Positions 10,574 through 22,510 of a DNA stretch of 64,000 bases are shown in pieces. Source of the stretch: Taudactylus pleione (lineage: Eukaryota; Chordata; Amphibia; Anura; Myobatrachidae); assembly GCA_031769625.1 (NCBI GenBank), contig JAUIMM010000200.1, positions 50,366,001 to 50,430,000 on the forward strand, in the 5' to 3' direction. A program made the position numbers and the translations under genes. Below the pieces are notes generated by a model, which saw only the letters and a program-made list of their open reading frames with translations, did not search any database and was not told the DNA's origin. Positions within the stretch are counted from its first letter, which is position 1. Every line of letters begins with the position of its first letter.

Positions 10574-10789
10574 GTTGTCAGCAGTGCCGCAACTAGACAT
10601 TTTGGTGCCCTGTGCCAGATAGAGATTTGGTGTCGTCCCCCCCCATCATAAACAGGGACATCGCGCGCTGCAGGTGCGTGGGACAAAAAAAGGGTATGGT
10701 CTCATAGGGAAAGGGTATGGCCACACTATAGTACCCCCAATTCACTTTATGCCACACAGTAGTGCCCCTTATTTTAATTAAACTACATA

Positions 10790-11140
10790 CCTGTAGTAGT
10801 GCCCCTACACAGTAGTAATGCCCCTTACACATTATGCCCACAGTACAAATTGCCACATTACACATTATGCCCACAGTACAAATTTTCCCCCATTACACCA
10901 CACAGTACAAATTTCCCCCCTCCCCATTACACATTATGCCACAGAGTACAACTTCCCCATTACACATTATGTCACACAGTACAAGCCCCTTCTCCCATTA
11001 CACATTATGCCACACAGTACAACTCCCCGTCCCCACATTATGCCACACAGTACAACCCCCCCTCCCCCATTACACATTATGCCAGACAATACTGCTCCAC
11101 CCCTCTCCCTTACACATTATGCCAACAGTACCAATCCCCT
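10790..11140. repeat. Minisatellite, ~30-40 bp units
   Basis: About eight degenerate units around 'cattatgccacacagtacaa' with C-rich spacers. Open frames here are by-products of the repeat. Confidence 0.85.
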
Positions 11141-11674
11141 CCTCTCTCAGCACTTTCCTGCATCACTGTGGGAGGCGGGGGAAGCTGCAGTCTCCGTCCA
11201 CGCCTGTGCCTCCTTCTCTGTCTGCACTGACTGGGCTCAGGCTGCGCTGCAGCTCAGCGCCAAAGGAACGGCTCCTCATTGCTGGACACTCTGGGACTGG
11301 ACTGGGAGAGACGTCAGGTCGTGACGTCTCTCCCAGTCTTTGAAGCCACTATTGCAGCCGAGGGATGGGCAGAAATAAGGGGGCAGGCGGGCAGCTGCAG
11401 CGCTGCCTGCTGTTATGTGTGTTTGTGTGATACTAGCAGAGAAGGAGCCGGACACACAGTTACTGGCCGCTGTAGTAAAGGGGTGATCACGGGCAGTGGT
11501 GGCTCTAGGGGCGGGCTAACATGGCCATCACCCGGAGCGCCTGCCCCTAGAGGGCGCCACTGAGTCCCCAGGAGGGTAGATAAAAAAATCCCATAAAAAA
11601 AAAAACAGCGCCGGTCCCCCCAGCGTGCCAGCGCCCGCTGATATTTGTTATCAGCGGGCACCCGGCTCCCTCCC

Positions 11675-11860
11675 TGCAGCAGCAGCCGAAGCTCACTCCA
11701 GAGCTCCGGCTCCTGCATAGAGCACTATGGGAGGGACGTCATAACGTCTCTTCCATAGATCCGTGGAGCCGGAGCTCACTCCTGAGCTCCGGCTCCAGCA
11801 GAGAGCACTATGGGAGGGACGTCATGACATCTCTCCCATAGATCCGTGGTGGAGCCACAG
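11675..11860. repeat. ~100-bp tandem duplication
   Basis: Two copies of a unit containing 'gagcactatgggagggacgt', 'catagatccgtgg' and a 'gagctccggctcc' block. Each copy can fold, as gggacgtca and tgacgtctc are near-complementary. Confidence 0.8.
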
Positions 11861-11944
11861 TCGGACCGGATGGCAGCGGACGCAGGAGCGGGGCCTAAGG
11901 TAAGTATTGTGTTTGTATTTTTTATTTTTCAGAAGGGAGGCATG

Positions 11945-12800
11945 GAGGCATTACTACTGGGGACATGTCTATAAGGGGGCATTACTACTGGGGGCATGTC
12001 TATAAGGGAGCATGTCTATAAGGGGGCATTACTACTGGGGGCATGTCTATAAGGGGGCATTACTACTGGGGGCATGTCTATAAGGGGGGATTACTACTAA
12101 GGGCATATCTATAAGGGGGCATTACTGCTGGGGGCACTACTATAGGGGGCACTAATGGGGGCATTACAACTGTGGGCACTACTATAGGGGGCATTACTAC
12201 TTTGGGCACTATTATAGGGGGCATTCCTACTGTGGGCACTACTATAGGGGGCATTACTACAAGGGGCACTACTAATGTGGGCACTACTACTGTGAGCATT
12301 ACCAATGGCGGCACTACTATAGGGGACTTTACCAATGGGGGCATTACCACTACGGGCACTACTGAGGACACTGCATGGGGGGCACCAATACCGGGGCCAT
12401 TGTGTAAGGCGCACCACTGCTGTGAGCATTCTATAAGGGGCACCACTGCTGTGAGCATTCTATAAGGGGCACCACTACTGTGGGCACTGTATTAGGGGCA
12501 CTACTACTGTGGGAATTGTATTAGGGGCACTACTACTCAGTACTGTAGGCCTTGTGTATAAGGGGCACTAATTTGGGCATTGTGTAAAAGGGGCACCACT
12601 GTGTGTCATAACATGAATAAGGGACTAATGTGTGGCGTAATTTGAATTGGGGATACTGTATTATAGAGGGCACTACTGTGTGTGGCACAATGTATTATAC
12701 AGGGCATTACTGCGTATGGCATAAGGTGTTATACAGGGCATTACTGCGTGTGGCATAATGTGTTATACAGGGCATTAATGCATGTGGCATTAATGCCCAT
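11945..12800. repeat. Minisatellite of ggggcattactactg type
   Basis: Thirty-odd base units ('aagggggcattactactggg', 'ggcatgtctat') grading into 'actataggggg' and then 'ggcataatgtgttatacagg' variants. The pattern resumes at 13155-13200 after the V-SINE, so the SINE landed in the array. Confidence 0.88.
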
Positions 12801-12807
12801 TACACAG

Positions 12808-13154
12808 ACGGTGTAATGGTTAGCGTTAGTGCCTCACAGCAATGAGGTCATGGGTTCAATTCCCACCATGGCCCTAACTGTGTGGAGTTTGCATATTCTC
12901 CCTGTGCTTGCGTGGGTTTCCTCCAGGTACTCCGGTTTCCTCCCACACTCCAAAAATATACTAGTAGGTTAATTGGTTCCCCACAAAAATTAACCTATGT
13001 GTGTAGGTGTGTGTGCATGTGATAGGGAATATAGATTGTAAGCTCCACTGGGGCAGGGACTGATGTGAATGGCCAAATATTCTCTCTGTAAAGTGCTGTG
13101 GAAAATGTGTGCGCTATATAAATAACTGTTAATAAATAAATAAAATAAATAAAT
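12808..13154 (+). mobile_element. V-SINE with tRNA-derived head and L2-type tail
   Basis: The head resembles a tRNA promoter, with an A-box-like 'tggttagcgttagtgcc' (12818-12834) and a B-box 'ggttcaattcc' (12853-12863). Next comes the conserved central domain of vertebrate V-SINEs ('gtgtggagtttgcatattct', 'tggtttcctcccacactcc' type, about 12878-12965). The 3' part has 'attgtaagctcc' and ends 'gcgctatataaataa' plus (AAATA)n, the L2 LINE tail used for retrotransposition. It is not a functional tRNA gene. Confidence 0.9.
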
Positions 13155-13434
13155 GTGGCATAATGTGTTTATAAAGGACATTACTGTGTAAGGCGCATTA
13201 CTGCACATGGCAATTATTCGCCATGAGGGGAGGGTTTGGGGGAAGCCCAGCACCTTGATAAGTGAAAGTGTTTTTTTTTTTTTTTGGGCGCACCTGTGAA
13301 CTTTCGCACTGAGCTCCACAATGTCTAGAACCGGCCCTGATGGCGGGTGAAGGTGGCCGGTTCCGCCCACAGGGCATGTGCGCTCTGTGCGGGCGCACCG
13401 TCCGCACCACCCTAGTTACGGCCCTGGTCGTCAG

Positions 13435-13909
13435 CCATCACTTCACTATTGGTTCTCATTTTGTGGGCCATGCCATTCTGGATAATTATTTATTGCGATA
13501 GTTTAGTATTCGCTAAATGACAATCAGAAGTCATCCACGTAGAAGAAACACAATTATGTATCATACAAATGTTAAAAATATGACAGGCACCATAAATAAT
13601 GTATAAGTATTAATATAGATAAATTAACAGAAGACAATGAAGATATCTCACTGATGAGATTCACATTGCAAGTAACAAATCTCTTTAGCAATATCCTCAG
13701 CTGTTCACTTCCATGTTGTGGTTATATCAATAATCAGCCCAGAAGAATGAATTACAGTTTATTTATATAATAATCGGCTATCATCTGTCATGCACAGTTG
13801 GAGCCTATGGCACATTCCTCCTGATAATGATTCCCAATGTGGGGTATGGAGTGAAAGGAAAAAGTGGGGAGTAATGAGTTAGACGTGGCATGTCGGGGAG
13901 TGGTGATTG
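13435..13909. other. No gene seen
   Basis: AT-rich unique-looking sequence between the hAT element and the LTR-like region. Confidence 0.4.
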
Positions 13910-15590
13910 TGTAATACCAGGCAGAGTGTTTGAAAAATTGCCATGCATTTGCAGTAACCTAGCAGTTCAGCTAAGAAGGACACCTGTGACTCACGTTGTT
14001 AGTTTAAGAGGGGGAGCAGGTCATATTTTGCATTATGGGTGATGTCCTAATATCTGGATTGCCTCAGAACGTTTTACATGCTCCTGTGATTTATATATTG
14101 ATATGCTATGTTTCTGTTGTGCATTTTTTTATGTATTTTCAATGTTATGCATGTTTTTCTATTGTATGCCCGTGTGAGTCAGATGTGAACAGGTATGAAT
14201 CTGCGTACGTGTGCGTCCCAGTTTAGCTACAGTAGGTATAGTGGAAATGCCTAGTTTTAGAGGGGGAGTAATGTAATACCAGGCAGAGCCAGGCTTAAGC
14301 TCCGCCCCTGTAATTAAGCCCTGCCTCCCGGTGACATCATCTGTAAATCACCAGGAGGAAAGGAGGAAGCAGGCTGCAAAGGGTGTGTGGCCTCAGGGGA
14401 AAGGGGGCGTGGCCTCACGGGAGCGCGAAAAGCTCCTTGGGGAGGAAGAAAGAGTGTGGCCATCTTACGCTGGGGCCGCGGGACGGGAGGAGGGAGGTCC
14501 TGCGGTTCCCTGAGGTTCAGGGGAGGGTGCATGGCTGCTGCCATGAGCCACATCTTATATGTAGAAGGGTGAATGCCCCTGTAATGCAGAAAGGGGCCCC
14601 CTGCAAGAAGCCCCTAGGCTATAAGGGGTCTTGAAGTCCCTGGATACAGACAAGGGGGAGGAGTCACCCTTCCCCACAGTCCTGCAAGGGAGCTGCTGTA
14701 TGAGGAGCAGCACTATTGATAATGAGACTCCCTTATTAGAAGAGGATTGGGGAGTGCTGCAGAGGTAGCAGCTGGAAGCAGAGTGCCTGTTAGAGTGAGG
14801 AAGTCACTGCAGAGGAAGTGCTGCCTGATGCCACAGTGGAAGATGAGAGATCTCCTGTGAAGAGACAGCCCATGTGTGAGAGGGAGAGTGTCTGTGATGC
14901 ATAATGCTGGATCCCTGGTTGATAGCCCCTGGAGAAGTGCCCCATAGTGAGGGAGGGCTCAGTGCAAGATGGCAGTGTGGCTAGAGGGGAGTCCTATAGA
15001 AGAATCCTATGTAACCATGTGCTGAAGTAGAGAAGCCCAGCAGTGAAAGGGTTAATGGTCTGCATGAAGTTGCCAGCATGTCAGATGAAAGGTCCCTGGA
15101 TAGTGGGACTTGTACTAAAGGCAGAGTCCTGGGATATACAGGACGTTAGTATGCCTGAAGAAGGTGTATGCGGGGTGTTGGAAGGAGAGAGGGTCCCTGT
15201 GTAATGGGATGTGCCGCACGTTAGCAGTCTCTCGTGAGGATAGAGATGAGTGCGATGAACTTCGAATCTGGAGTCCCCTGTATGCTATATGAAGTTTTGT
15301 TGGGCTGACATGCGTAGAACTACTGAGCCCAGCAACACCGGGTATGTGCTACTATTTCACTGCTGTGTCATATGTTTAACTCTGCGCTGGAGGTGTTCGT
15401 TTGGAGTGGAACGTAACTAATCGTCTGTAACCATTAAGCGTAAAATAAGGCATTTACCATCTGCTGCAAGAATTGTGCTGGAGGAAGTTGTCGAAGTAGA
15501 GCTTGTAACCGTTACGCTTACTGTGCTGGAGGATATGAAGGAGTGTAAATAAAGTTTTCCTGTTATTGCATCATGAGATGGTCTGGCGCC
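13910..15590 (+). mobile_element. Probable LTR (LTR-retrotransposon remnant)
   Basis: 'TGTAATACCAGGCAGAG' occurs at 13910 and again at 14272, the second preceded by a purine tract 'agagggggagtaa' (14259-14271) that resembles a polypurine tract. About 1.3 kb downstream there is 'aataaag' (15548-15554) and then 'ttattgca' (ending 15570), a plausible LTR 3' end. It is followed 13 bp later by 'tggcgcccaaca', which matches a tRNA-Lys-type primer-binding site. The best reading is an LTR at 14272-15570 with internal sequence on both sides, or one LTR with a duplicated U3. No gag or pol was found, and the 13-bp gap before the primer site is longer than usual. Confidence 0.45.
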
Positions 15591-15799
15591 CAACATTTCT
15601 TTATTGCACCGCACCTGTTGTCCACATGTGTTCCCTCAATCAGGTACTTTGTGCTAAGCACCCGAGTATTCGGGGGCCCTGCTGGTCATGGATGCCATAC
15701 CCACGCCATAGCCGGAGCAAAGAAGAGTCACCGTGAAGAGGTGAGAGACAGTATTCAGGTACTACATGTAAGTGTACCACAGTACCAGTAGGGTTTCAC

Positions 15800-16722
15800 A
15801 TTTGGATGAAAATTGGAGCAACCAGGGTAAATGTAGTACTAGTGCATATGCTATTCAGATATATTTAACTGACAAATAGTTCAATTAAGGACACTGATGA
15901 TAAGTGCTTTTTGGCTTATTAATAGATGTGTACAGGTTTTAAAAGCCACAGTCGGATGTGGAATTAGGCTACTACAAAGTAACTCAAAGCTAATAAATAA
16001 TGTATGGCTGATCATATATATTCAAGTGAAAATTATCCAAATGTATAAATGCAAATGTATCAAATCCCCAGGATCAAGGAGACACAAACAACTGCATTAA
16101 CAAACCATCATGTCCATGAGCCTTTGAATTCTTAAAAAATTGACATTTTCTAGAGGGACTGGGATTGGAAACATAGTCATCCAAAATCCGAGGAGTCAGT
16201 AAGGGACAGGTACCAAACACTATGAAGTAAGGTGCCGGCACATTTTTCTCCAATTCTTTTCTTGCAACTTTATTTCTTTATTTTTGAATGTCTGTTCTTA
16301 TGATTACACTGTAGTACCCTCAATTCATATTATGCCACACAGTAGTGCCCCCAGTTCATGTTATGCCACGTAGTAATGCCCCCGGTGCACACATATGTGT
16401 GATACCGCTCATTACAGGTTACACTTCAACACATTTGTCACAAATACTCAAATTTCTTGACTCTTTTCCAAAGGTTCCCAAGCCCTAAGAATAAAACTTT
16501 TTTGCAGTGCCGCAAAGCACTGGGGAGAAGGGCCCTGTGAGCCCCTCAGCCCGGCATAATGCCTCTGCCTGTTGGGGAGGGGAGTGTGATCGCACCCCCC
16601 CACATAGGCAGAGGAGACTGCTGCTGCTCAGCAGCAGCAAACAGTCTCCCACTGCAACCCAGAACACAGCAGCGTGTGCTGGGCTGCTGACAGGTAAGGG
16701 TGCCACTGGCCTTGAGGACTGA
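15800..16722. other. No gene seen
   Basis: Mostly AT-rich. 16312-16400 shows two degenerate 'atgccacacagtagtgcccc' units related to the minisatellite inside the hAT element at 10582. Confidence 0.4.
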
Positions 16723-17320
16723 GGGCCTGATTCAGAGCCGGACGCTATTTACGCTCGCTCGTTCAGAAAAAGGGGCCGGCTATTTAAATTGAGCGCTCAC
16801 TCTTTGCGGTCTGTTGACGCCTCTATGTCTGAGTGAGCGAACGAAACATGCGCTCGCTATTTTGTAAAGACGTCCCCTGGCCGCTCGCATCATACGTCAT
16901 CTCCGCTATTTATTAGATTAGTCGAGTACATCGAAAGGCGTCTGAACTGCTCGCAGTGCTTGTGGTTGGATTTTCCTACCGCAATCATGCGAACAGTTCA
17001 GGCTAAGAACCAACCAAGTGACGTGGTCGATGTCGCTGCTTTGTTAATTATGCACACCCTTAAAACGCCCGTTTTGACCGTTTGGCACGCCTGCGTTCGG
17101 ATCTCCACTCCCCGTTTTCAAGCACCTTCCCCTGTTACCACCCACAAACGCCTCATCCTGTCACTCAAATTAGCAGGCACTCGCAATTTTGCGAACACAC
17201 GTTTTCCGACCGCACTGACTGGTTGGCGCATGCGCATTACGACCCATACGCATGCGCAGATGCGCGAACATCGATCAGAGCGAACGAGCGGCCGCTTACG
17301 AGCGGCTCTGAATCTGGCCC
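16723..17320. mobile_element. Harbinger-type MITE (gggcctgattcagag family), 598 bp
   Basis: Begins 'gggcctgattcagagccg' and ends with the inverse '...ctctgaatctggccc'. It is flanked by tga (16720-16722 and 17321-17323), a 3-bp duplication. It is rich in CGCTCGC and GAGCGAACG motifs. Relatives in this window are at 59125-59722 (also 598 bp, opposite orientation), 61879-62469, 50760-51121 and a truncated one ending near 58501. The 3-bp TSD points to PIF/Harbinger mobilisation. Confidence 0.88.
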
Positions 17321-17703
17321 TGAGTTTGGGAACCTTTGTTCTTTTTTTTTTTTAACTAGTCAGGGAACAACATGAGTCACCACCATTAGCTAACTAATAC
17401 CATGGTGAAGTTGCAAGCCAAGTATTAGGCAAACCTCATATATTTATGTCTACATAGTATAATAAGTCAATCCAGACGCTTGAAGATATTTTTCATTGTT
17501 TTTATTGCTTTTATTTTATTGAATTAAATAGTTTTCATTGTTATTCTGCAACCGACAAAAATAGAGATGGCAGCATTATGCGGCTAAAATATGGTAATGT
17601 CATAGAAATGGCTGCAAGTCAAATTAGTTAGTGCAATATTCAATATTAGTTGAGTGGTTATATTTAACCTTGAACAATATGCTGTATACATAAAAAAAAC
17701 AAA

Positions 17704-18496
17704 GGGACAATTAATTTCACGCCCGCGATACTTTTACGCATGCCGGACTTTTCACCTACATTGCGTATTTTAGCTGCGGAAATTTATCGCACGCATCCCC
17801 GCGATTCGCCGTATTCAATTCCAAAAGACGTGAAAACGCAACCCGGCGAATGCAAAACAGGCGAGAAGTGCTGTCAGAATTGGGGATATCAGCCTGACAC
17901 AGTAACATTGGGGATCAATGTACGTGCCCCTGATTTGCCCTAATAAAGCTATTTGGGGTATTTAAGGAGTGTCAATTTCTTCTAATTAGCGTCTTTGCAC
18001 AAGTGGTGAAGAATAGCATTAAGTAGTCCTGTCAAATTTGGGGTACTTGAAAATGGGTGCAAGCATGGTTTAAAGTCACCAAACTAAAGTTTTAAAAAAC
18101 TTACCTGAAGCAAGCACCTGCAATCAAAAAAACACCTCCCCCATACTTGCAGACCCCATAAAAGTCTTTTTCGCTAGTTTTTAAGTTTGTACCCCCACTT
18201 TGCACTTTTTAGCCCCCATTTTCAAAGTGCTTTTTTGGGGTGTTACTCAATTTTTTGAAGGTTTTTTTGGACGCAGTTATCCTTTGGGGGGCTGTCCCAA
18301 GGGTGCTGAGTGGTTCCCCCACCTTTGCACCCCAAAATAGGTGAATCTTTTTTGCGTATTACATTGCATTGCGTTTTCGCGTATGTGAAAAGTGTTTGCA
18401 ATTGAATGTGGAGATAAGTTTCCGCCTGGAGAAAAGTCGCAATCGGTGATACTTTTTTGCGGATTCTGACTTTTTGCGGCTAATTGAATATGTCCC
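17704..18496. mobile_element. MITE-like element with gggacatattcaatt-type ends
   Basis: Starts 'gggacaattaatttc' and ends with the inverse of 'gggacatattcaattag'. The interior has 'aatttggggtacttgaaaat' and C-rich blocks. An inverted, diverged relative occupies about 53600-54325. Target duplication not clear. Confidence 0.6.
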
Positions 18497-19150
18497 ATAA
18501 TGTCCAATAGAAATCCATGGAAACATACAATAAAAATATTAGGTGCCAAGTCTTTCCTCTTTATCATTGTTACAAAAACCTAAGCCTGATTGTACTCTAT
18601 GTACTTTTCTCCCAATTTTACTTTATTCAAACATACGTGCACATAGTACAAAAGCAGTATACAAATACCTTCATTAAACAATATATCCCAGTGTAGAATG
18701 CAGAATGTGGGTTCAAACCTGGTACAGTGTGAGATAACAATCCTAGAGGAGAAATACAGTAAATGAATGACAAAGGAGAAACAACTACCAACAAAGCAAA
18801 GAGGAACTGTCGAGACGTATAGATTGTAAACTTGCATGCAGGGCCCTTTTACCTTTAACCCAGTCTTGTTTTATTACTGTTATTCCCAAATTTAAACTGC
18901 AAATGAAAATGCTGACTCTCTAAATAATAATAATATTACCCAAATTGCACAAAGAAATGGAACAGGGAAGAGGCATATTAAGAGAGGAGGGAGCCAGTGT
19001 GCATTCCCTTTCCGAGGCCCCCTCCTCTCTCCCCGGTGTTCGGCAGCAGACTGACGCGGCTGAACGGCGACCGCAGCATCAGTAGACTCTGGCACTAGTC
19101 TGTGCACACCCTGCACACATTATAGATACACGCCTGAGACAGGGCCTGGA
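18497..19150. other. No gene seen
   Basis: AT-rich; no feature recognised. Confidence 0.4.
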
Positions 19151-19167
19151 GAGTCCTAAGGAAATAG

Positions 19168-19394
19168 GAGGGTTCAATTCAATTGGATGCAAATTACTTG
19201 GGGCTTTATACCGCTCTTACGGTACCTCCAGACTTGCAGAGTTTTTCTGCGCAACCCATGGGGCTGTGTACAAAAATCCACGACGATGGGGTAAGACCAG
19301 GCAGCAAGAGGACGAGTTGTGATGCCGATGGTGGTGTTTCTACACCATTACAACAGCTACTCACCCCCTTCGCCTCTAGTTGAATTGACCCCAT
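19168..19394. mobile_element. Short MITE-like element
   Basis: 'ggttcaattcaattgg' on the left and the inverse of 'ggggtcaattcaactag' on the right give TIRs of about 16 bp. No coding content. Confidence 0.5.
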
Positions 19395-19399
19395 ACTCT

Positions 19400-20270
19400 A
19401 CATGTGAGTTTCATACCAAAGAGTGTTCTTGAAACAAATCTCTCCTAAATTTCAAGTCTTTAGAGGAGTGCCTTCAATCTAATCCATTCAAAAGTGATAA
19501 CACAATTTCACCGCGCTGGCACTGCAACTGCAAACAAGATGATTAGCCATCACGTTTGCAAGTGGACTACCTGCGCCTGTGAAATGCTTTAAGTAGCACA
19601 GTTGTCGATCTCCCGCTGCCGGTGTTCAGTGATCCACATAATGTTCATCATTCTGAACGTCCACAATTACTTACCTTGTTTCCATTATTTTTCTGTCATT
19701 ATATCTGCTACTTTAAAATTGTAGATCTCTTCTAACCTTCTAGTTTTCTTTTATTCCCAGTGAGATGCAGCCCATCCCTACTTTAGAGCCTGTAGCTAAA
19801 GGAGTGATTGGTCCAGTTCTCCAAAATCCCAGACCGCTAATTTCACACAAAGCTTCTCAGTCACTTATTAATCTCTGAAAACTCCCAAAGTTTATTATGT
19901 GTAGACCATAGTCTAGTCTTTATGTCACGGGTACTGATGTTTATGCAGCCACTCCAATAATCTATCAACCCGGTCCATAATGTGCCAATATTGAGCATTG
20001 GGGATACAGGAGAGTGTTCAGCATTCATAATACTTGTAACAGATTGCAATAATTAAGTCCCCTATTACCAGAACCTGTCAGGACTTCATTGCAATCACTT
20101 TTATCCTACCAGTAGTGTACTGCTGGATAGGTCATTCTGACAGCATTTACATAGCATACTTTGTACTGTGGAGCACCAGAAATCATGGAACGTGGGACAT
20201 TTCTGAAAACTGTTTCAAAGGAATGTGAGGGCTTAAATCGTTTCTTTAAAACACTGTGTAATATGTAGGC
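19400..20270. other. No gene seen
   Basis: No coding similarity recognised on either strand. Confidence 0.4.
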
Positions 20271-20275
20271 ACTAA

Positions 20276-20825
20276 TTAACCACTTAACGGACGATTTTTT
20301 TTTTATGAGAGAATTAGGTGAGGAACATCTATTTTAACTTATGACAAAAATGATTTCATAAAAAAAGAAAACATATATATTTTTATAATTTAGATTTGTA
20401 TTAAATAATAATTGTTTTTTCAAACATCGGAACCACCATCGGAACATCAGAAACATCGTGACCATTGTGACTTTCAATTTGAGACCGGTTTTAGGCACCA
20501 GGTACACTAGGGGGGTGAGGGGGGAGGTTAATTAACTTTTGTTAAATAACTTTTGCCCAGTGGCTGCTAATCTTTGCAGGCGCTGGGTGGGGGGTCCTGC
20601 TTTGCTGACTGATCAGCAGTGATCGGCAGCACAGCAGACAGAGGGGTAGAGGGTGCAGGCAAGCAGAGGGACCAGTAGGTCCCTCTGAGAGCAGCAGCTG
20701 CGGGAAGATTCTCTTTCTGCAGCCGCCTTCATGTTTATCTGACTGGTCGAAATTTTGCGACCAGAGCAGATAAAGAACTGCCTGGTGTGGTCAGAAAATT
20801 ATGATCATGCCAGGCAAGTGGTTAA
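20276..20825. mobile_element. TTAA-flanked MITE-like element
   Basis: Left 'ttaaccacttaacgg' and right '...cctggca agtggttaa' are inverted, both ending at TTAA, which is compatible with piggyBac/Kolobok-type insertion. The interior has a GC-rich segment with 'ctgctttgctgactgatcag'. Confidence 0.55.
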
Positions 20826-20876
20826 AAATGAATAGTAACCCACCATCATTTTTCTAGTGCAGTCTAGTAAAATATC

Positions 20877-21175
20877 TGATTAATTGCCGGGATGTAGTCA
20901 GGATGCCGGCAGTCGAAATGACAACCGCCAGATCCCTGACACTGAAAGCCCGGCATGGGACTAAAGATAGGCGTCTATATACTGACGCCTATCAATAGCC
21001 CAACGTCAAAATCCCAATGCCCGGCATACTGAACGTAGGTTAGCCGTTAGGTCGCAATGTGTTAGCCGCGGGGCGGGGGAGGGTTAGGTTTAGACACTCC
21101 CAGGTTGACTTGGGGTTAGGCAAACCCCCGGGAGGGTTAGGTTTAGGGTGCAGGGGGAGGGGATTTGAACTGGCG
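20877..21175. mobile_element. MITE-like repeat with ttagg-rich core
   Basis: Contains 'attgccgggatgtagtcagg' and 'gatgccggcagtcg' near the left and an interior of 'gggttaggtttag' runs. Same family as 22516-22845, 48590-49290, 49470-49990, 55800-56060, 60520-60700 and 61695-61770. Boundaries are approximate. Confidence 0.5.
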
Positions 21176-21319
21176 ACTTGTGAGCCATCGGTATTTTATA
21201 CCCAACCCTTCTTGCCTACTATCACGGTTGCCTGCTAAAGTGGACAAGTCTCCCAGCAACCCTCGGACCCCCTGAACCCCTACACACACCCCTGCAGTGG
21301 GGGGATCATGCAATTCATG

Positions 21320-22510
21320 CTGAATCACATCATCATAGCACCATCCTCTGCTTCACAATGCCAATATCTTGTGTAGCGAGGGTGAGGCCACGATGACACG
21401 ATTGAGATGTCTCACCCCTTTCGCCCCCAATTCTACGGCATGTTCCTACCATGTCCCCCATGCCGTGCCACCCCCCCCCTCCCCTTTGTGGAGGAGGCAG
21501 CCAGAATGTCAGCAAGTATGTTTCTATGGCCATGATGTACCTAGCCCTACCATCTGGAGATTGATTTTACATGCTCTGCACGTGTGGGAGTTTAATTTTA
21601 CAATCCATGCTTTTTACCTGGAGTATCAAGTACTGTTTCTTTTAGACCACAGAGAATCTAGGTTTGGCATTTCCATAGCTCTCTTGGCATTAGGGTTATT
21701 GAAATTCTTTAATTCTGTAAAAACAAGAATTGATAAAGTAGCAAAGTAACACTAGAGAGCTGGATTATTAGACCATTGCTACTTTCTTAAATATAATAAA
21801 TTAATAACAATATACTCTTGCAACCTCCAAACTTTCATTACAGTTTTATTAAATAGTTGCTCACAAAGGGACCAAAAGTGCCACATCTAGGCCAGGTGCA
21901 TTCCAACATTTCCAGCCTGTACCTTCACTGGTCATCATAGTGAATTATTGATTACTAACGTATTCCTTGTTTGCTCATGCTACATCACAGGATAATGTGC
22001 CATGGGTTGCTGGAAGGCCAACAACAGCTGTATTTAACCTCTCTTAATTGAATAGCCAGAACACATAAGAATGACTTACACAAATTATATACTAAACTCA
22101 GGGTCGGCTGGCAATTTTCAGTCTGGGAGACCAGCACAAAGAAGTGTCCATTGGCCTTTCTGCCAGCAACTGTGATGGAAAAATGAGTGTGACAATATCC
22201 TCACAAGTGTGGCTTATCTAATGTGGGTGTGGTTTAAATAGTCATTGAAATATATTAAGAATTGTTATGTCAAACCGATATACACAAATGCATTTCTTCC
22301 CAGCCCCATCTGTCAAAGCAGAGACAATCTAGTTACCTCTAAAAATTTGACCACTTCTCCTCTGTTATTAAAAATCAGATGCCAAATCTGATCCCCCTTT
22401 GATAAAAATTAGATCCCACATTTCACATATACCCCCTCACTTATTAAAAACCTTACCCTAGATATGAGCTCCTCTACACACACCTCTTTGAAAAGAGTTG
22501 GGTACCTGAT
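21320..22510. other. No gene seen; repeat fragments
   Basis: At 22096 'cagggtcggctggcaat' resembles a hAT terminus without a visible partner. From about 22340, degenerate ~50-bp units of 'ttaaaaatcagatgcc', 'aaatctgatcccc' type begin and continue past the MITE to about 23230. Confidence 0.45.

Larger units (their letters stand above)
11494..13339. mobile_element. Nested non-autonomous hAT element
   Basis: Termini 'cagtggtggctctag' and the inverse of 'cagggccggttctag', flanked by atcacggg (11486-11493) and atggcggg (13340-13347), a 6/8 match consistent with an old 8-bp duplication. It contains a 100-bp tandem duplication, a long minisatellite and a V-SINE. Confidence 0.65.
10582..13426. mobile_element. 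Non-autonomous hAT element (outer)
   Basis: Termini 'cagtgccgcaactag' and the inverse of 'cagggccgtaactag' are flanked by an 8-bp duplication, gttgtcag (10574-10581) and gtcgtcag (13427-13434), differing at one base. No transposase. The body holds a minisatellite (10790-11140), a second hAT element (11494-13339) and a V-SINE. A short relative with the same ends is at 55174-55790. Confidence 0.85.

Noticed and set aside
10799..11343. Three overlapping open frames rich in H, Y, T and P
   Set aside because: They follow minisatellite units in all three frames, so they are repeat artefacts.
12808..12885. tRNA gene
   Set aside because: A- and B-box are present, but the sequence continues into a V-SINE core and L2 tail and does not form a proper cloverleaf.
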